The position numbers were made by a program, and so were the translations under genes. The notes under the pieces are model-generated. The model made no database searches and was not told where the DNA came from. It saw nothing but the letters and a program-made list of their open reading frames with translations. 64,000 bases of DNA from Hymenobacter sp. DG25A (GTDB lineage Bacteria > Bacteroidota > Bacteroidia > Cytophagales > Hymenobacteraceae), in NCBI RefSeq assembly GCF_001280305.1, contig NZ_CP012623.1:2666001-2730000 (forward strand), given 5' to 3'. Positions 53,486-61,653 of this stretch are shown piece by piece. The stretch's first letter is position 1. Each line of letters starts with the position of its first letter.

Positions 53486-53818
53486 ATGGATCAGAACATA
53501 CCGCAGGTTATCCAAACGGTTCCTCTTCAGTACTACGTCTTCTTCGCTACTGCCCTGTTTTCTATCGGCGTGCTGGGCGTACTTACCCGGCGCAATGCCA
53601 TTATCATCTTTATGTGCGTGGAGCTGATGCTGAACGCCGTAAACGTGCTGCTGACGGCCTTCTCGGCTTACCGCGCCGACCCCAACGGGCAGGTATTCGT
53701 GTTCTTCATTATGGCCGTGGCCGCGGCCGAAGTGGCTGTGGGGCTGGCTATTATTGTAATGATTTACCGGAACCTGCAGAATACTGACGTAAATCTGCTT
53801 AACCGCCTGAAGTTCTGA
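53486..53818 (+). CDS. nuoK: NADH-quinone oxidoreductase subunit K
   Basis: A 110-residue membrane subunit with three helices. YYVFFATALFSIGVLGVLTRRNAIIIFMCVELMLNAVN holds the conserved glutamate in the second helix (CVELMLN), and FFIMAVAAAEVAVGLAIIV the second glutamate (AAEVAVG). Both belong to the proton path. It is the first gene of the detached nuoK-N block, 10.2 kb from nuoJ. Confidence 0.96.
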   Translation: MDQNIPQVIQTVPLQYYVFFATALFSIGVLGVLTRRNAIIIFMCVELMLNAVNVLLTAFSAYRADPNGQVFVFFIMAVAAAEVAVGLAIIVMIYRNLQNTDVNLLNRLKF

Positions 53819-53906
53819 TTTCGCTTCTGCTCTGCCCAGCAGCCGGAAGCTCTCCTAAGGCTCCCTACGCTGCTCCGCAGGACTGAAACAATTCTGCATC
53901 TCTCTT

Positions 53907-55847
53907 ATGCAAGAAACTGTTATACCCGCTGCCGGCGCCCCGTACTCTGCTTTGCTGTACGTACTCATTCCGCTGTTGCCGTTCCTGGGCTTCTTGATTA
54001 ACGGCCTGCTCAACCGCCGGCTCTCCGGCACCGTGGCCGGCCTCATTGGCAGCGCCACCGTACTGGGCTCCTTTGCCATTTCGGTGTTTCTGTTCCTGAA
54101 TTTTCAGTATCAGTACACCGTCACGCTGTTCGACTGGATTTCCGTCGGCTCCCTGCAGATTCCCTTCTCCTACCAGATTGACCAGCTCAGCCTGATTATG
54201 CTGCTGCTGGTAACGGGCGTGGGCTTCCTGATTCACGTGTACAGCATTGGCTACATGCACCACGATGAGAACGTGGGCAAGTTCTTCTCCTTCCTGAACC
54301 TGTTCGTTTTCTCGATGCTGGTGCTGGTGCTGGGGGCCAACTTCGTGATTCTGTTTATCGGCTGGGAAGGCGTGGGGCTGTGCTCCTACCTGCTTATCGG
54401 CTTCTGGAACAAGAACACCAGCTACAACAACGCCGCCAAGAAAGCCTTCATCATCAACCGCATCGGTGACCTGGGCTTCCTGCTCGGTATCTTCCTGATT
54501 TACCTCACCTTCGACTCGGTGCAATACGCCGAGGTATTTCAGAAGGCCAGCACCCTGCAGATTGGCACCATGACCGTGACGGCCATTACACTGCTGCTGT
54601 TCGTGGGGGCCGCCGGTAAATCGGCCCAGCTGCCGCTCTACACCTGGCTGCCCGATGCTATGGCTGGCCCCACTCCGGTTTCGGCCCTGATTCACGCTGC
54701 CACCATGGTTACGGCAGGTATCTACATGATTCTGCGTGCCAACGTGCTCTTCACGTTGGCTCCCCATACGCTGGAAGTTATTGCCATTATTGGGGTGGCC
54801 ACGGCGCTGTTTGCCGCTACTATTGGTCTGGCTCAGAATGATATTAAGAAGGTACTGGCCTACTCCACCGTGTCGCAGCTGGGCTACATGTTCCTGGCGC
54901 TGGGCGTTATGGGCTACAGCACCAGCCTTTTCCACGTGTTGACCCACGCCTTCTTCAAGGCGCTGATGTTCCTGGGCGCGGGCTCCGTGATTCACGCCAT
55001 GAGCAATGAGCAGGACATGCGCCGCATGGGTGGCCTGCGCAAGGCGCTGCCCATCACCTTCATTACCTTCCTGATTGGCTGCCTGGCCATTGCCGGTATC
55101 CCACCCTTCGCGGGCTTCTTCTCGAAAGATGAAGTCCTGCTGCACGTGTACGAGCACAACAAAGTGCTGTACGCCGTGGGCCTGTTCACCGCCTTCCTGA
55201 CGGCCTTCTACATGTTCCGTCTGCTGTTCCTTACCTTCTTCGGCGAGTTCCGGGGCACCGAGGAGCAGAAGCACCACCTGCACGAGTCGCCGGCCAGCAT
55301 GACGCTGCCGCTCATTATCCTAGCTATTCTGGCCGCCGTGGGTGGTTTCATGGGTGCTCCCATGATTTTAGGCAAGCATTATCTCGCCGATTATCTGGCT
55401 CCCCTCTTCACTTACTCGCAGAAGCTAAACCCGGCCGCTTTCGGCGCCGAGGTTGACCATGCTACCGAGTACATGCTCATCGGCCTCTCCGTGGGTGCGG
55501 GCGTGCTGGGTATCCTGCTGGCCTACGTGCAGTACGTGAGCCGCGGTGTGCGCCCGGTGGAAGATGGCGAGTCGCGCGGCTTCCTCGAAAACTTGATTTA
55601 TCACAAGTACTACATCGACGAGCTGTACAACGCTCTGTTCGTGCGCCCCATCATGTGGCTCTCGCGCGGCCTGTACCGCTTCGTGGAACAAGGCATCATC
55701 GACCCGGTGGTAAACGGCTTCGGCCGCGTGACTATGGGCGGCGGACAGCTGCTACGCTACGTGCAAACCGGCTCCGTGGAAACCTACCTCATCCTGATGG
55801 TGGTGGGTATCGTGCTGGTGCTGGCGCTGAACTTCGTGAAATTCTAA
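53907..55847 (+). CDS. nuoL: NADH-quinone oxidoreductase subunit L
   Basis: A 646-residue antiporter-like proton-pumping subunit. FIGWEGVGLCSYLLIGFW carries the conserved Glu (TM5), and KSAQLPLYTWLPDAMAGPTPVSALIHAATMVTAG the lysine helix and loop. DIKKVLAYSTVSQLGYMFLALG is another hallmark. The long lateral amphipathic helix is at the C-terminus, ending in a hydrophobic anchor (YLILMVVGIVLVLALNFVKF). It follows nuoK by 88 bp. Confidence 0.96.
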   Translation: MQETVIPAAGAPYSALLYVLIPLLPFLGFLINGLLNRRLSGTVAGLIGSATVLGSFAISVFLFLNFQYQYTVTLFDWISVGSLQIPFSYQIDQLSLIMLLLVTGVGFLIHVYSIGYMHHDENVGKFFSFLNLFVFSMLVLVLGANFVILFIGWEGVGLCSYLLIGFWNKNTSYNNAAKKAFIINRIGDLGFLLGIFLIYLTFDSVQYAEVFQKASTLQIGTMTVTAITLLLFVGAAGKSAQLPLYTWLPDAMAGPTPVSALIHAATMVTAGIYMILRANVLFTLAPHTLEVIAIIGVATALFAATIGLAQNDIKKVLAYSTVSQLGYMFLALGVMGYSTSLFHVLTHAFFKALMFLGAGSVIHAMSNEQDMRRMGGLRKALPITFITFLIGCLAIAGIPPFAGFFSKDEVLLHVYEHNKVLYAVGLFTAFLTAFYMFRLLFLTFFGEFRGTEEQKHHLHESPASMTLPLIILAILAAVGGFMGAPMILGKHYLADYLAPLFTYSQKLNPAAFGAEVDHATEYMLIGLSVGAGVLGILLAYVQYVSRGVRPVEDGESRGFLENLIYHKYYIDELYNALFVRPIMWLSRGLYRFVEQGIIDPVVNGFGRVTMGGGQLLRYVQTGSVETYLILMVVGIVLVLALNFVKF

Positions 55848-55908
55848 TTCTATTCTGACGGCCGGGCCGGGCATTTTTCCACCGGCTTCTTCCGCATCCA
55901 GATTACGT

Positions 55909-57378
55909 ATGCTGACTGTCTTACTCCTACTCTGGCCCCTGGCGGCCGCCCTGCTGCTGCACTTTTTCAAAGGCAGAGCTGCCCGGGTGGCGGCGCTGGG
56001 CGCGGCCCTGATTGAATTTGTTCTGGCAGCGTATGCGGCCGTGCTCTTCAGTAATAACAACACCAGTCAGCTCTCCTTCAACCACGACTGGATTGTCTCC
56101 GCGGGCATCAACTTCCACGTGGGTATGGATGGCCTGAGCCTCCTGCTGGTACTGCTGACAGCTTTCCTGGTGCCAATTATTCTGCTGGCTTCCTTCCGCC
56201 GCAACTTCGAGAATGAGTCGGTGTTTTATGCGCTGGTGCTGTTCATGCAGACCGGCCTGATTGGCGTATTCACGGCCCAGGATGCTTTCCTGTTCTACTT
56301 CTTCTGGGAAGTAGCCCTGATTCCGATTTACTTCCTGGCCGGGGTTTGGGGCGGTGTCAACCGGGCCCGCGTCACCTTCAAGTTCTTCCTCTACACCATC
56401 GTCGGCTCGCTGTTTATGCTGGCGGGCTTCGTGTACCTGTATTTCCAGACCGGCCCCGCCGCCAACGGTCTTGCGGCGCACAACTCAGAGCTAGCCTCGT
56501 TCTATAACCTGAACCTGCCGGCCGAAACCCAGTCCTGGCTGTTCTGGCTCATTTTTGCGGCCTTCGCCGTGAAGATGCCCATCTTCCCCTTCCACACCTG
56601 GCAGCCCGATACCTACACCGAAGCGCCCGCTCCGGCTACCATGCTGCTCTCGGGCATCATGCTGAAAATGGGTATTTATGGTACCATGCGCTGGCTGCTG
56701 CCGGTAGTGCCCATGGGTGTAAGCCAGTGGCAGAATCTGGTTTTGATTCTCTCCATCATCGGCATCATCTACGGCGCTATCATTGCCATTCGCCAGCAGG
56801 ACATGAAGCGTCTGATTGCCTATTCGTCTCTCTCGCACGTGGGACTGATGGCGGCCGGCGTATTCTCGCTCACGCAGATCGGCATGCAGGGTGCCAGCAT
56901 TCAGATGCTGGCCCACGGTGTGAACGTGGTGGGCATGTTCTTCATTGCCGATGCCATTGAGCGCCGCACCGGTACCCGCCTGATTCCCGACCTCGGTGGT
57001 CTGACGCGGCAGGCACCCGTACTCACGGTTTGCTTCCTGGTGCTGCTGCTGGGCACGGTAGCTTTGCCACTCACCAACGGCTTCGTGGGTGAGTTCCTGC
57101 TGCTGGCCGGCGTGTACCAGTACAACGCCTGGATGGGTGCTGTAGCCGGTGTTACCATCATTCTGGGTGCCGTGTACCTGCTGCGTATGTTCCAGCGCGT
57201 AATGCTGGGCCCCGACTCCGCCCACACCGCTACCTTCACCGACCTGACCGGCGCTGAGCTGGCCTTGCTGGTACCACTCATTGTACTGGTTTTCTGGATT
57301 GGCCTGTTCCCGAACACGTTCCTGCACCTGTCGGAAGGCAGTGTACTGGGCATTCTGAACGAGGTAGTAAAACGCTAA
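55909..57378 (+). CDS. nuoM: NADH-quinone oxidoreductase subunit M
   Basis: A 489-residue antiporter-like subunit. FFWEVALIPIYFLAGVWGG holds the key Glu in TM5. KMPIFPFHTWQPDTYTEAPAPATMLLSGIMLKMGIYG has the lysine of TM7 and the loop to TM8; the HVGLMAAG and AHGVNVVGMFFIAD segments follow. Fourteen helices are expected. It ends 119 bp before nuoN, a gap filled by palindrome C. Confidence 0.96.
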   Translation: MLTVLLLLWPLAAALLLHFFKGRAARVAALGAALIEFVLAAYAAVLFSNNNTSQLSFNHDWIVSAGINFHVGMDGLSLLLVLLTAFLVPIILLASFRRNFENESVFYALVLFMQTGLIGVFTAQDAFLFYFFWEVALIPIYFLAGVWGGVNRARVTFKFFLYTIVGSLFMLAGFVYLYFQTGPAANGLAAHNSELASFYNLNLPAETQSWLFWLIFAAFAVKMPIFPFHTWQPDTYTEAPAPATMLLSGIMLKMGIYGTMRWLLPVVPMGVSQWQNLVLILSIIGIIYGAIIAIRQQDMKRLIAYSSLSHVGLMAAGVFSLTQIGMQGASIQMLAHGVNVVGMFFIADAIERRTGTRLIPDLGGLTRQAPVLTVCFLVLLLGTVALPLTNGFVGEFLLLAGVYQYNAWMGAVAGVTIILGAVYLLRMFQRVMLGPDSAHTATFTDLTGAELALLVPLIVLVFWIGLFPNTFLHLSEGSVLGILNEVVKR

Positions 57379-57383
57379 TTGGC

Positions 57384-57487
57384 TTGTAGCGCGAAGCTCC
57401 AGCTTCGCGCCTCCTACGCACCGTCATAACGAGTATCGTTCGACGAATTCGTTCAACGATACGCGAAGCTGGAGCTTCGCGCTACAA
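57384..57487. repeat. Nested cruciform repeat, family C (between nuoM and nuoN)
   Basis: The perfect 26-bp inverted repeat begins TTGTAGCGCGAAGCTC at 57384 and its complement ends GCTTCGCGCTACAA at 57487. Each arm is itself a near palindrome (GCGAAGCTCCAGCTTCGC). The centre holds GTATCGTT and AACGATAC and a small ACGAATTCGT palindrome, so the element can fold in full. It fills the nuoM-N gap. Confidence 0.9.
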
Positions 57488-57497
57488 TCAGCCGACT

Positions 57498-58907
57498 ATG
57501 AATTCCATCATTCTACTTTCCGTTCTGGGCCTCGCGAATCTGTTCCTCGGGTTCCTGCGCTCTAACCGGCTCCTGCTACCTGCCGCCATGCTCATGCTAG
57601 CGGTGGTGTTTGGGGTCAACCTTATCGACTGGAACACCGGCACCCAATCGTTCTTCAGCGGCATGCTGGTCGTCGACAATTTCTCGGTGGCTTTCACTGG
57701 TATTGTCGTGCTCACGGCGCTGCTGCTGATACCCTTCTCCCAGAAATACGTGCGCGACGGCGAAGCCAACCTGGCGGAGTACTACTCGTTGCTGCTGTTC
57801 TCGCTGGTGGGCGCCATTATGATGGTGAGCTACAACCACCTGCTCATGCTGTTCCTGGGCATCGAAATCCTGAGCGTAGCCATGTACGTGCTGGCCGGCT
57901 CCGATAAGCGCAATCTGCGCTCCAACGAAGCCGCCCTGAAGTATTTCCTGATGGGTGCATTCTTCACCGGCGTGCTGCTCTTTGGTATGGCGCTGGTGTA
58001 TGGTGCTACCGGCACGTTTGAGCTGGCGAAAATCAGCGCGGCGGTGCAGGCCCCTACCAATGCTTCGCTCACACCCATGCTGTACATCGGCATGCTGCTG
58101 ATGCTGATTGGTATTGGCTTTAAAGTATCGGCGGCGCCGTTCCACTTCTGGACGCCCGATGTGTATGAGGGTACGCCTACCTTCTTTGCCGCCTTTATGA
58201 GCACAGTGGTGAAAACTGCCGGCTTTGCGGCTTTCCTAAAGCTGCTGGTGCAGGCTTTCCCCGCGGCCGCGGCCCAGGGTTTGTGGCTGCCTACCCTTAC
58301 CGCCATGTGCGTGCTTACGCTGCTTATCGGTAACGTAGGCGCGGTGGCCCAAAACAGCGTAAAGCGCATGCTGGCCTACTCCAGCGTATCGCACGCCGGC
58401 TATCTGCTGATTGGTCTGGTGGCTTTCAACGGGCAGCTGCAGGGTGCTTCCGCCAACGGTATTTTCTTCTATTCGCTGGCTTACTCGGTAGCTACGGTGG
58501 CCGCCTTCGGGGTGCTGAAACTGGTGGCCGATGCCCGCCAGCGCGAGGACTACAACGGCCTGAACGGCCTGGCCAAAACCAATCCGCTGCTGGCGTTTGT
58601 GATGACGGTAGCCATGCTTTCCCTGGCCGGTATTCCGCTCACGGGTGGCTTCTTTGGTAAGTTCTTCATTTTCTCGGCGGCCGTGGAGAATGGCTATATC
58701 TGGCTGGTGGTGTTTGCCGTGGTTATGTCGATGGTAAGCATTTACTACTACCTGCGTCCCATTATTGCCATGTACATGCGCGATACGGACGCCGATACTG
58801 CTGAACCCGTTTTTGTGGGAGGCTTCCAGTCTGCGGCCCTTCTGCTGCTGGCGTTGCTGACGGTGGTACTGGGTGTGCTGCCCGGCTTGGTAAGCGGTAT
58901 TTTGTAG
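57498..58907 (+). CDS. nuoN: NADH-quinone oxidoreductase subunit N
   Basis: A 469-residue antiporter-like subunit. LMLFLGIEILSVAMYVLAGS holds the TM5 Glu. KVSAAPFHFWTPDVYEGTPTFFAAFMSTVVKTAGF carries the lysine and TM8 region. SVKRMLAYSSVSHAGYLLIGL and TGGFFGKFFIF are other family marks. It is the last subunit; a 23-bp perfect terminator hairpin follows. Confidence 0.96.
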   Translation: MNSIILLSVLGLANLFLGFLRSNRLLLPAAMLMLAVVFGVNLIDWNTGTQSFFSGMLVVDNFSVAFTGIVVLTALLLIPFSQKYVRDGEANLAEYYSLLLFSLVGAIMMVSYNHLLMLFLGIEILSVAMYVLAGSDKRNLRSNEAALKYFLMGAFFTGVLLFGMALVYGATGTFELAKISAAVQAPTNASLTPMLYIGMLLMLIGIGFKVSAAPFHFWTPDVYEGTPTFFAAFMSTVVKTAGFAAFLKLLVQAFPAAAAQGLWLPTLTAMCVLTLLIGNVGAVAQNSVKRMLAYSSVSHAGYLLIGLVAFNGQLQGASANGIFFYSLAYSVATVAAFGVLKLVADARQREDYNGLNGLAKTNPLLAFVMTVAMLSLAGIPLTGGFFGKFFIFSAAVENGYIWLVVFAVVMSMVSIYYYLRPIIAMYMRDTDADTAEPVFVGGFQSAALLLLALLTVVLGVLPGLVSGIL

Positions 58908-58923
58908 ATCAAGTCCAGGCTGA

Positions 58924-58975
58924 TACCACATAATAAAAGAGCGGCCTATCGGGGCCGCTCTTTTATTATGTGGTA
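58924..58975. terminator. Strong bidirectional terminator after nuoN
   Basis: A perfect 23-bp stem (left arm starting TACCACATAATAAAAGAG) with a 6-nt loop and T-tracts both ways. It separates nuoN from the convergent OmpA-like gene ending at 59010. Confidence 0.95.
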
Positions 58976-59009
58976 AGTACGTTTTTAGAACTTGTCAGAA
59001 AAGCCGACA

Positions 59010-60398
59010 CTACTTTTTGGTCACGCGCACATCTACGCGGCGGTTCTGGGCGCGGCCTTCGGGGGTATCATTGGAGGCAATGGGATGCTCCTGCCCATAG
59101 CCCTCCGCCGCTACACGGCCGGCATCAATACCATTATTCATCAGGGCTTTGCGGGCCGCATTGGCGCGGTCGGCGCTAAGCGTCAGGTTCATGTCAGCCT
59201 TGCCTATGTTATCGGTGTAGCCACCGAACTTGATGGCCGCATTGGGGAAGGCCTTCAGAATGGCCGCCATGTTCTTCAACTGCGCCTGCGACTCGGCCGT
59301 GAGCGTAGACTTACCGGTGTTGAAATACACCCGATCCAGGCTGAACCAGCCCTGGGTCTTGTCGTCGCTCACCGTCATGTTGGCGTCGTTGAGGAAGTTG
59401 TACAGGCGGGCTTCCGTGGAGTTGGCTCCTACATTGAGCACGGTGCCATCCGCAAGCCTTATTTCCGAAGTAGAGCCGGTATCATAGATGTAGTTGCCGG
59501 TGGCCTCATCGTAGCGCCCTGTGGGACCAGTAACAGGTGCGGCCGGAGCCATCCGGCTGGTGGTATCCATCGGGGTTTCCGTGGTCGTAGTGGTGGTGTC
59601 CGGCTCCCGGTTGCAGCCCCGCATGAAGTACCAGAGCGCGGCCAGGGCCAGCAGGGCCAATAGCAGCCACGGCCAGCGGGCAGGGGTGGCCGTCCGCTCC
59701 GGCACGTAAGCGGCATCCCGGTTGGTATCAGATGGATTGCGGGCAGCCGTCGACATGGTACTGCCCACATTGCGCGCCGCACCGGCCGCGGCATTGCCCA
59801 CGCTGGCGGCAGCTCCGGCAGCGCCCAGGCTCAGGCCGGCCAGCATATTGCCTAAACCACCCGGCAGGCGGCTTAAAGCGCCGGCCAGACTACTGTGCTG
59901 GCTATTGATATAGGTGCCAAAGCCGGCTTCATCCAGATTATTCTGCGCCGCGTGGCGGCCCATCAGTCCCAGCCCTACCGGCACAGCCATACTTAACAGG
60001 CTATTAATAGAAGAGCTTTTTACGCCGGCCTGCTGCCCTACCTGCTCTACTGCGGTGGTATAGTTAGTGCCCAATATGGAGCGCAGAAGCTCGGCACCGC
60101 GGTTTAGCAGGCCGCCATCCGCATCTGCCGTGGCGGTGCTGCCCCGGCTCATGCCGCCCAGCAAGTCGCCCAGGTTACCTAGAATGCCGGTGCTGTGGGC
60201 CTGGCGGGCCATACCATATACATCGGCCATGCCGCCAGGCTGCTGGGAGCGGCCAAACAGGGCCGCCAGGGCCAGGGGGATAACGCTGCGCAGGGCAGTA
60301 CCAATACTACTTTCACTTTCGCCCAGCGCAGTGCTGGTTTGGTGCACCGTGTCGCTGCTGAAGTAATTTTCAACAAGCTCCAGTAAGTTCTGGCTCAT
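59010..60398 (-). CDS. DUF937 and OmpA-domain fusion protein
   Basis: A 462-residue protein. The N-terminal ~200 residues are a DUF937-type unit (MSQNLLELVENYFSSDTVHQ, SLGESESSIGTALRSVIPLALAAL, then GLGLMGRHA). A Ser/Ala/Pro-rich linker is followed by one transmembrane helix (WPWLLLALLALAALWYFMRG) and a periplasmic OmpA-like domain: IKFGGYTDNIGKADMNLTLSADRANAARKALMNNGID, ending RAQNRRVDVRVTKK. That part binds peptidoglycan. With DUF937 on the cytoplasmic side, it may link the envelope to an unknown cytoplasmic partner. No signal peptide precedes DUF937. Confidence 0.88.
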   Translation of the reverse strand: MSQNLLELVENYFSSDTVHQTSTALGESESSIGTALRSVIPLALAALFGRSQQPGGMADVYGMARQAHSTGILGNLGDLLGGMSRGSTATADADGGLLNRGAELLRSILGTNYTTAVEQVGQQAGVKSSSINSLLSMAVPVGLGLMGRHAAQNNLDEAGFGTYINSQHSSLAGALSRLPGGLGNMLAGLSLGAAGAAASVGNAAAGAARNVGSTMSTAARNPSDTNRDAAYVPERTATPARWPWLLLALLALAALWYFMRGCNREPDTTTTTTETPMDTTSRMAPAAPVTGPTGRYDEATGNYIYDTGSTSEIRLADGTVLNVGANSTEARLYNFLNDANMTVSDDKTQGWFSLDRVYFNTGKSTLTAESQAQLKNMAAILKAFPNAAIKFGGYTDNIGKADMNLTLSADRANAARKALMNNGIDAGRVAAEGYGQEHPIASNDTPEGRAQNRRVDVRVTKK

Positions 60399-60535
60399 AG
60401 CAGGGAGGGTTTAGAGTTAGGAATCCCCCTGCTTACGTAGCACCATAATCAAATGACTATATATAAGACTAAATTCTCATGTTTATATCCAAATTTTAAT
60501 CTTCATTTGGTCATAAAATCATAACCGGCCATGAC

Positions 60536-61330
60536 TCAGACGCGGCGCATAACTGCCGCTGCCTCATCGGCATACACAATAGCCTCGTCACTGAAGGGCT
60601 CTTCGCCCCGGAATTTCTGCAGCACGCGGGCCGTGGTGATTATATCCTTCTGGCAGTAGTGCACGATGCGCGGCAGATCCTTCTCGTTATAATAAACCCG
60701 GGCTACATCGGCCCCGCTGATATCGTCTTTGGGCGTGGGAATACCGAACATGGCGGCTAGTAGCGCCAGGGAGGTAAAGGATTTCCGGTCACCAAACTTC
60801 CACAGCTCCATGGTATCAAGGTGGTTGATTTCCCAAGGCTTTTTGCCGGCCACATCCAGCTGCGGCGGCAGTTGCAGACCGTTGATGAGCAGGCGGCGGC
60901 CCAGGTAGGGAAAGTCGAATTCCTTTCCGTTGTGGGCACAGAGCAGGTAGTTGGGCTTGCGGGCCAGCAGGGCGGCAAACTCCCGCATCATGGTTTTCTC
61001 GTCGTGGTCGGCGAAGCTTTTCACCCGGAAGCGCCACCGCTCTTCCTCCTTATCAAAGAAGAAGCAGCCCACGGAAATGCACACCACTTTCCCAAACTCG
61101 GCGTAAATCCCGGCCTGCTCAAACAAAGAAGACGGGTGCAGGTGGTCGGGCATTTCCGTGACGTCGGCGGCGCTGGAGTGCCAGCCTTTTTCCCGGCGCA
61201 GGGCATGGCATTTATGCTCCCACAATAGCCGCAGCATGTCATTCAGCTCATCGTGGCAACCCACGCAGGGCACCGTTTCAATATCCAGAACGAAGAGCTG
61301 ATCAAGGGAAACTTTGTGCAGAATCTGCAT
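60536..61330 (-). CDS. Predicted 3'-5' exonuclease, DEDD superfamily (DNA polymerase B exo2 type)
   Basis: A 264-residue RNase H-like exonuclease (DNA_pol_B_exo2 group). Motif I is FVLDIETVP, with D16 and E18. Motif II is in LLCAHNGKEFDFPYLGRR, and motif III in YCQKDIITTARVL. All expected metal-binding acids seem intact. The start at 61330 (MQILHKVSLDQL) is chosen because the longer frame adds a Gly/Ala-rich piece unlike the family. Role in DNA repair or RNA processing is not defined. It has no operon neighbours. Confidence 0.85.
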   Translation of the reverse strand: MQILHKVSLDQLFVLDIETVPCVGCHDELNDMLRLLWEHKCHALRREKGWHSSAADVTEMPDHLHPSSLFEQAGIYAEFGKVVCISVGCFFFDKEEERWRFRVKSFADHDEKTMMREFAALLARKPNYLLCAHNGKEFDFPYLGRRLLINGLQLPPQLDVAGKKPWEINHLDTMELWKFGDRKSFTSLALLAAMFGIPTPKDDISGADVARVYYNEKDLPRIVHYCQKDIITTARVLQKFRGEEPFSDEAIVYADEAAAVMRRV

Positions 61331-61653
61331 AACGGGCACGGCTAACGGTATTCGGATTCCGAAGATACTTTTTTTAGCAAGCTGCACGCTAAAAATTCTG
61401 CCGCGGCCCGCCTGCCCACCAGCGCCCGTTTCCAGAAGCACACGGCTACTGCCTCAGGCGCGGCCAGGCAGCCAGGCAGCGCTAGCCATGGCTCCGGGCC
61501 ATGCGGCCCACCCCAACCAGCCTTTGCCATGATTTATATCATTTACTATATACTATTTATTATATATTTTAAATATACTCTCCCTAACCGCACAGGAGAT
61601 TCCTGTAATTAACTGATGACGTGATATGTACAAAATTTAATCAGGTATTAAAA

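Noticed and set aside
53865..55283. A 472-residue minus-strand frame rich in His, Gln and Glu
   Set aside because: Antisense of nuoL; no domain is recognisable.
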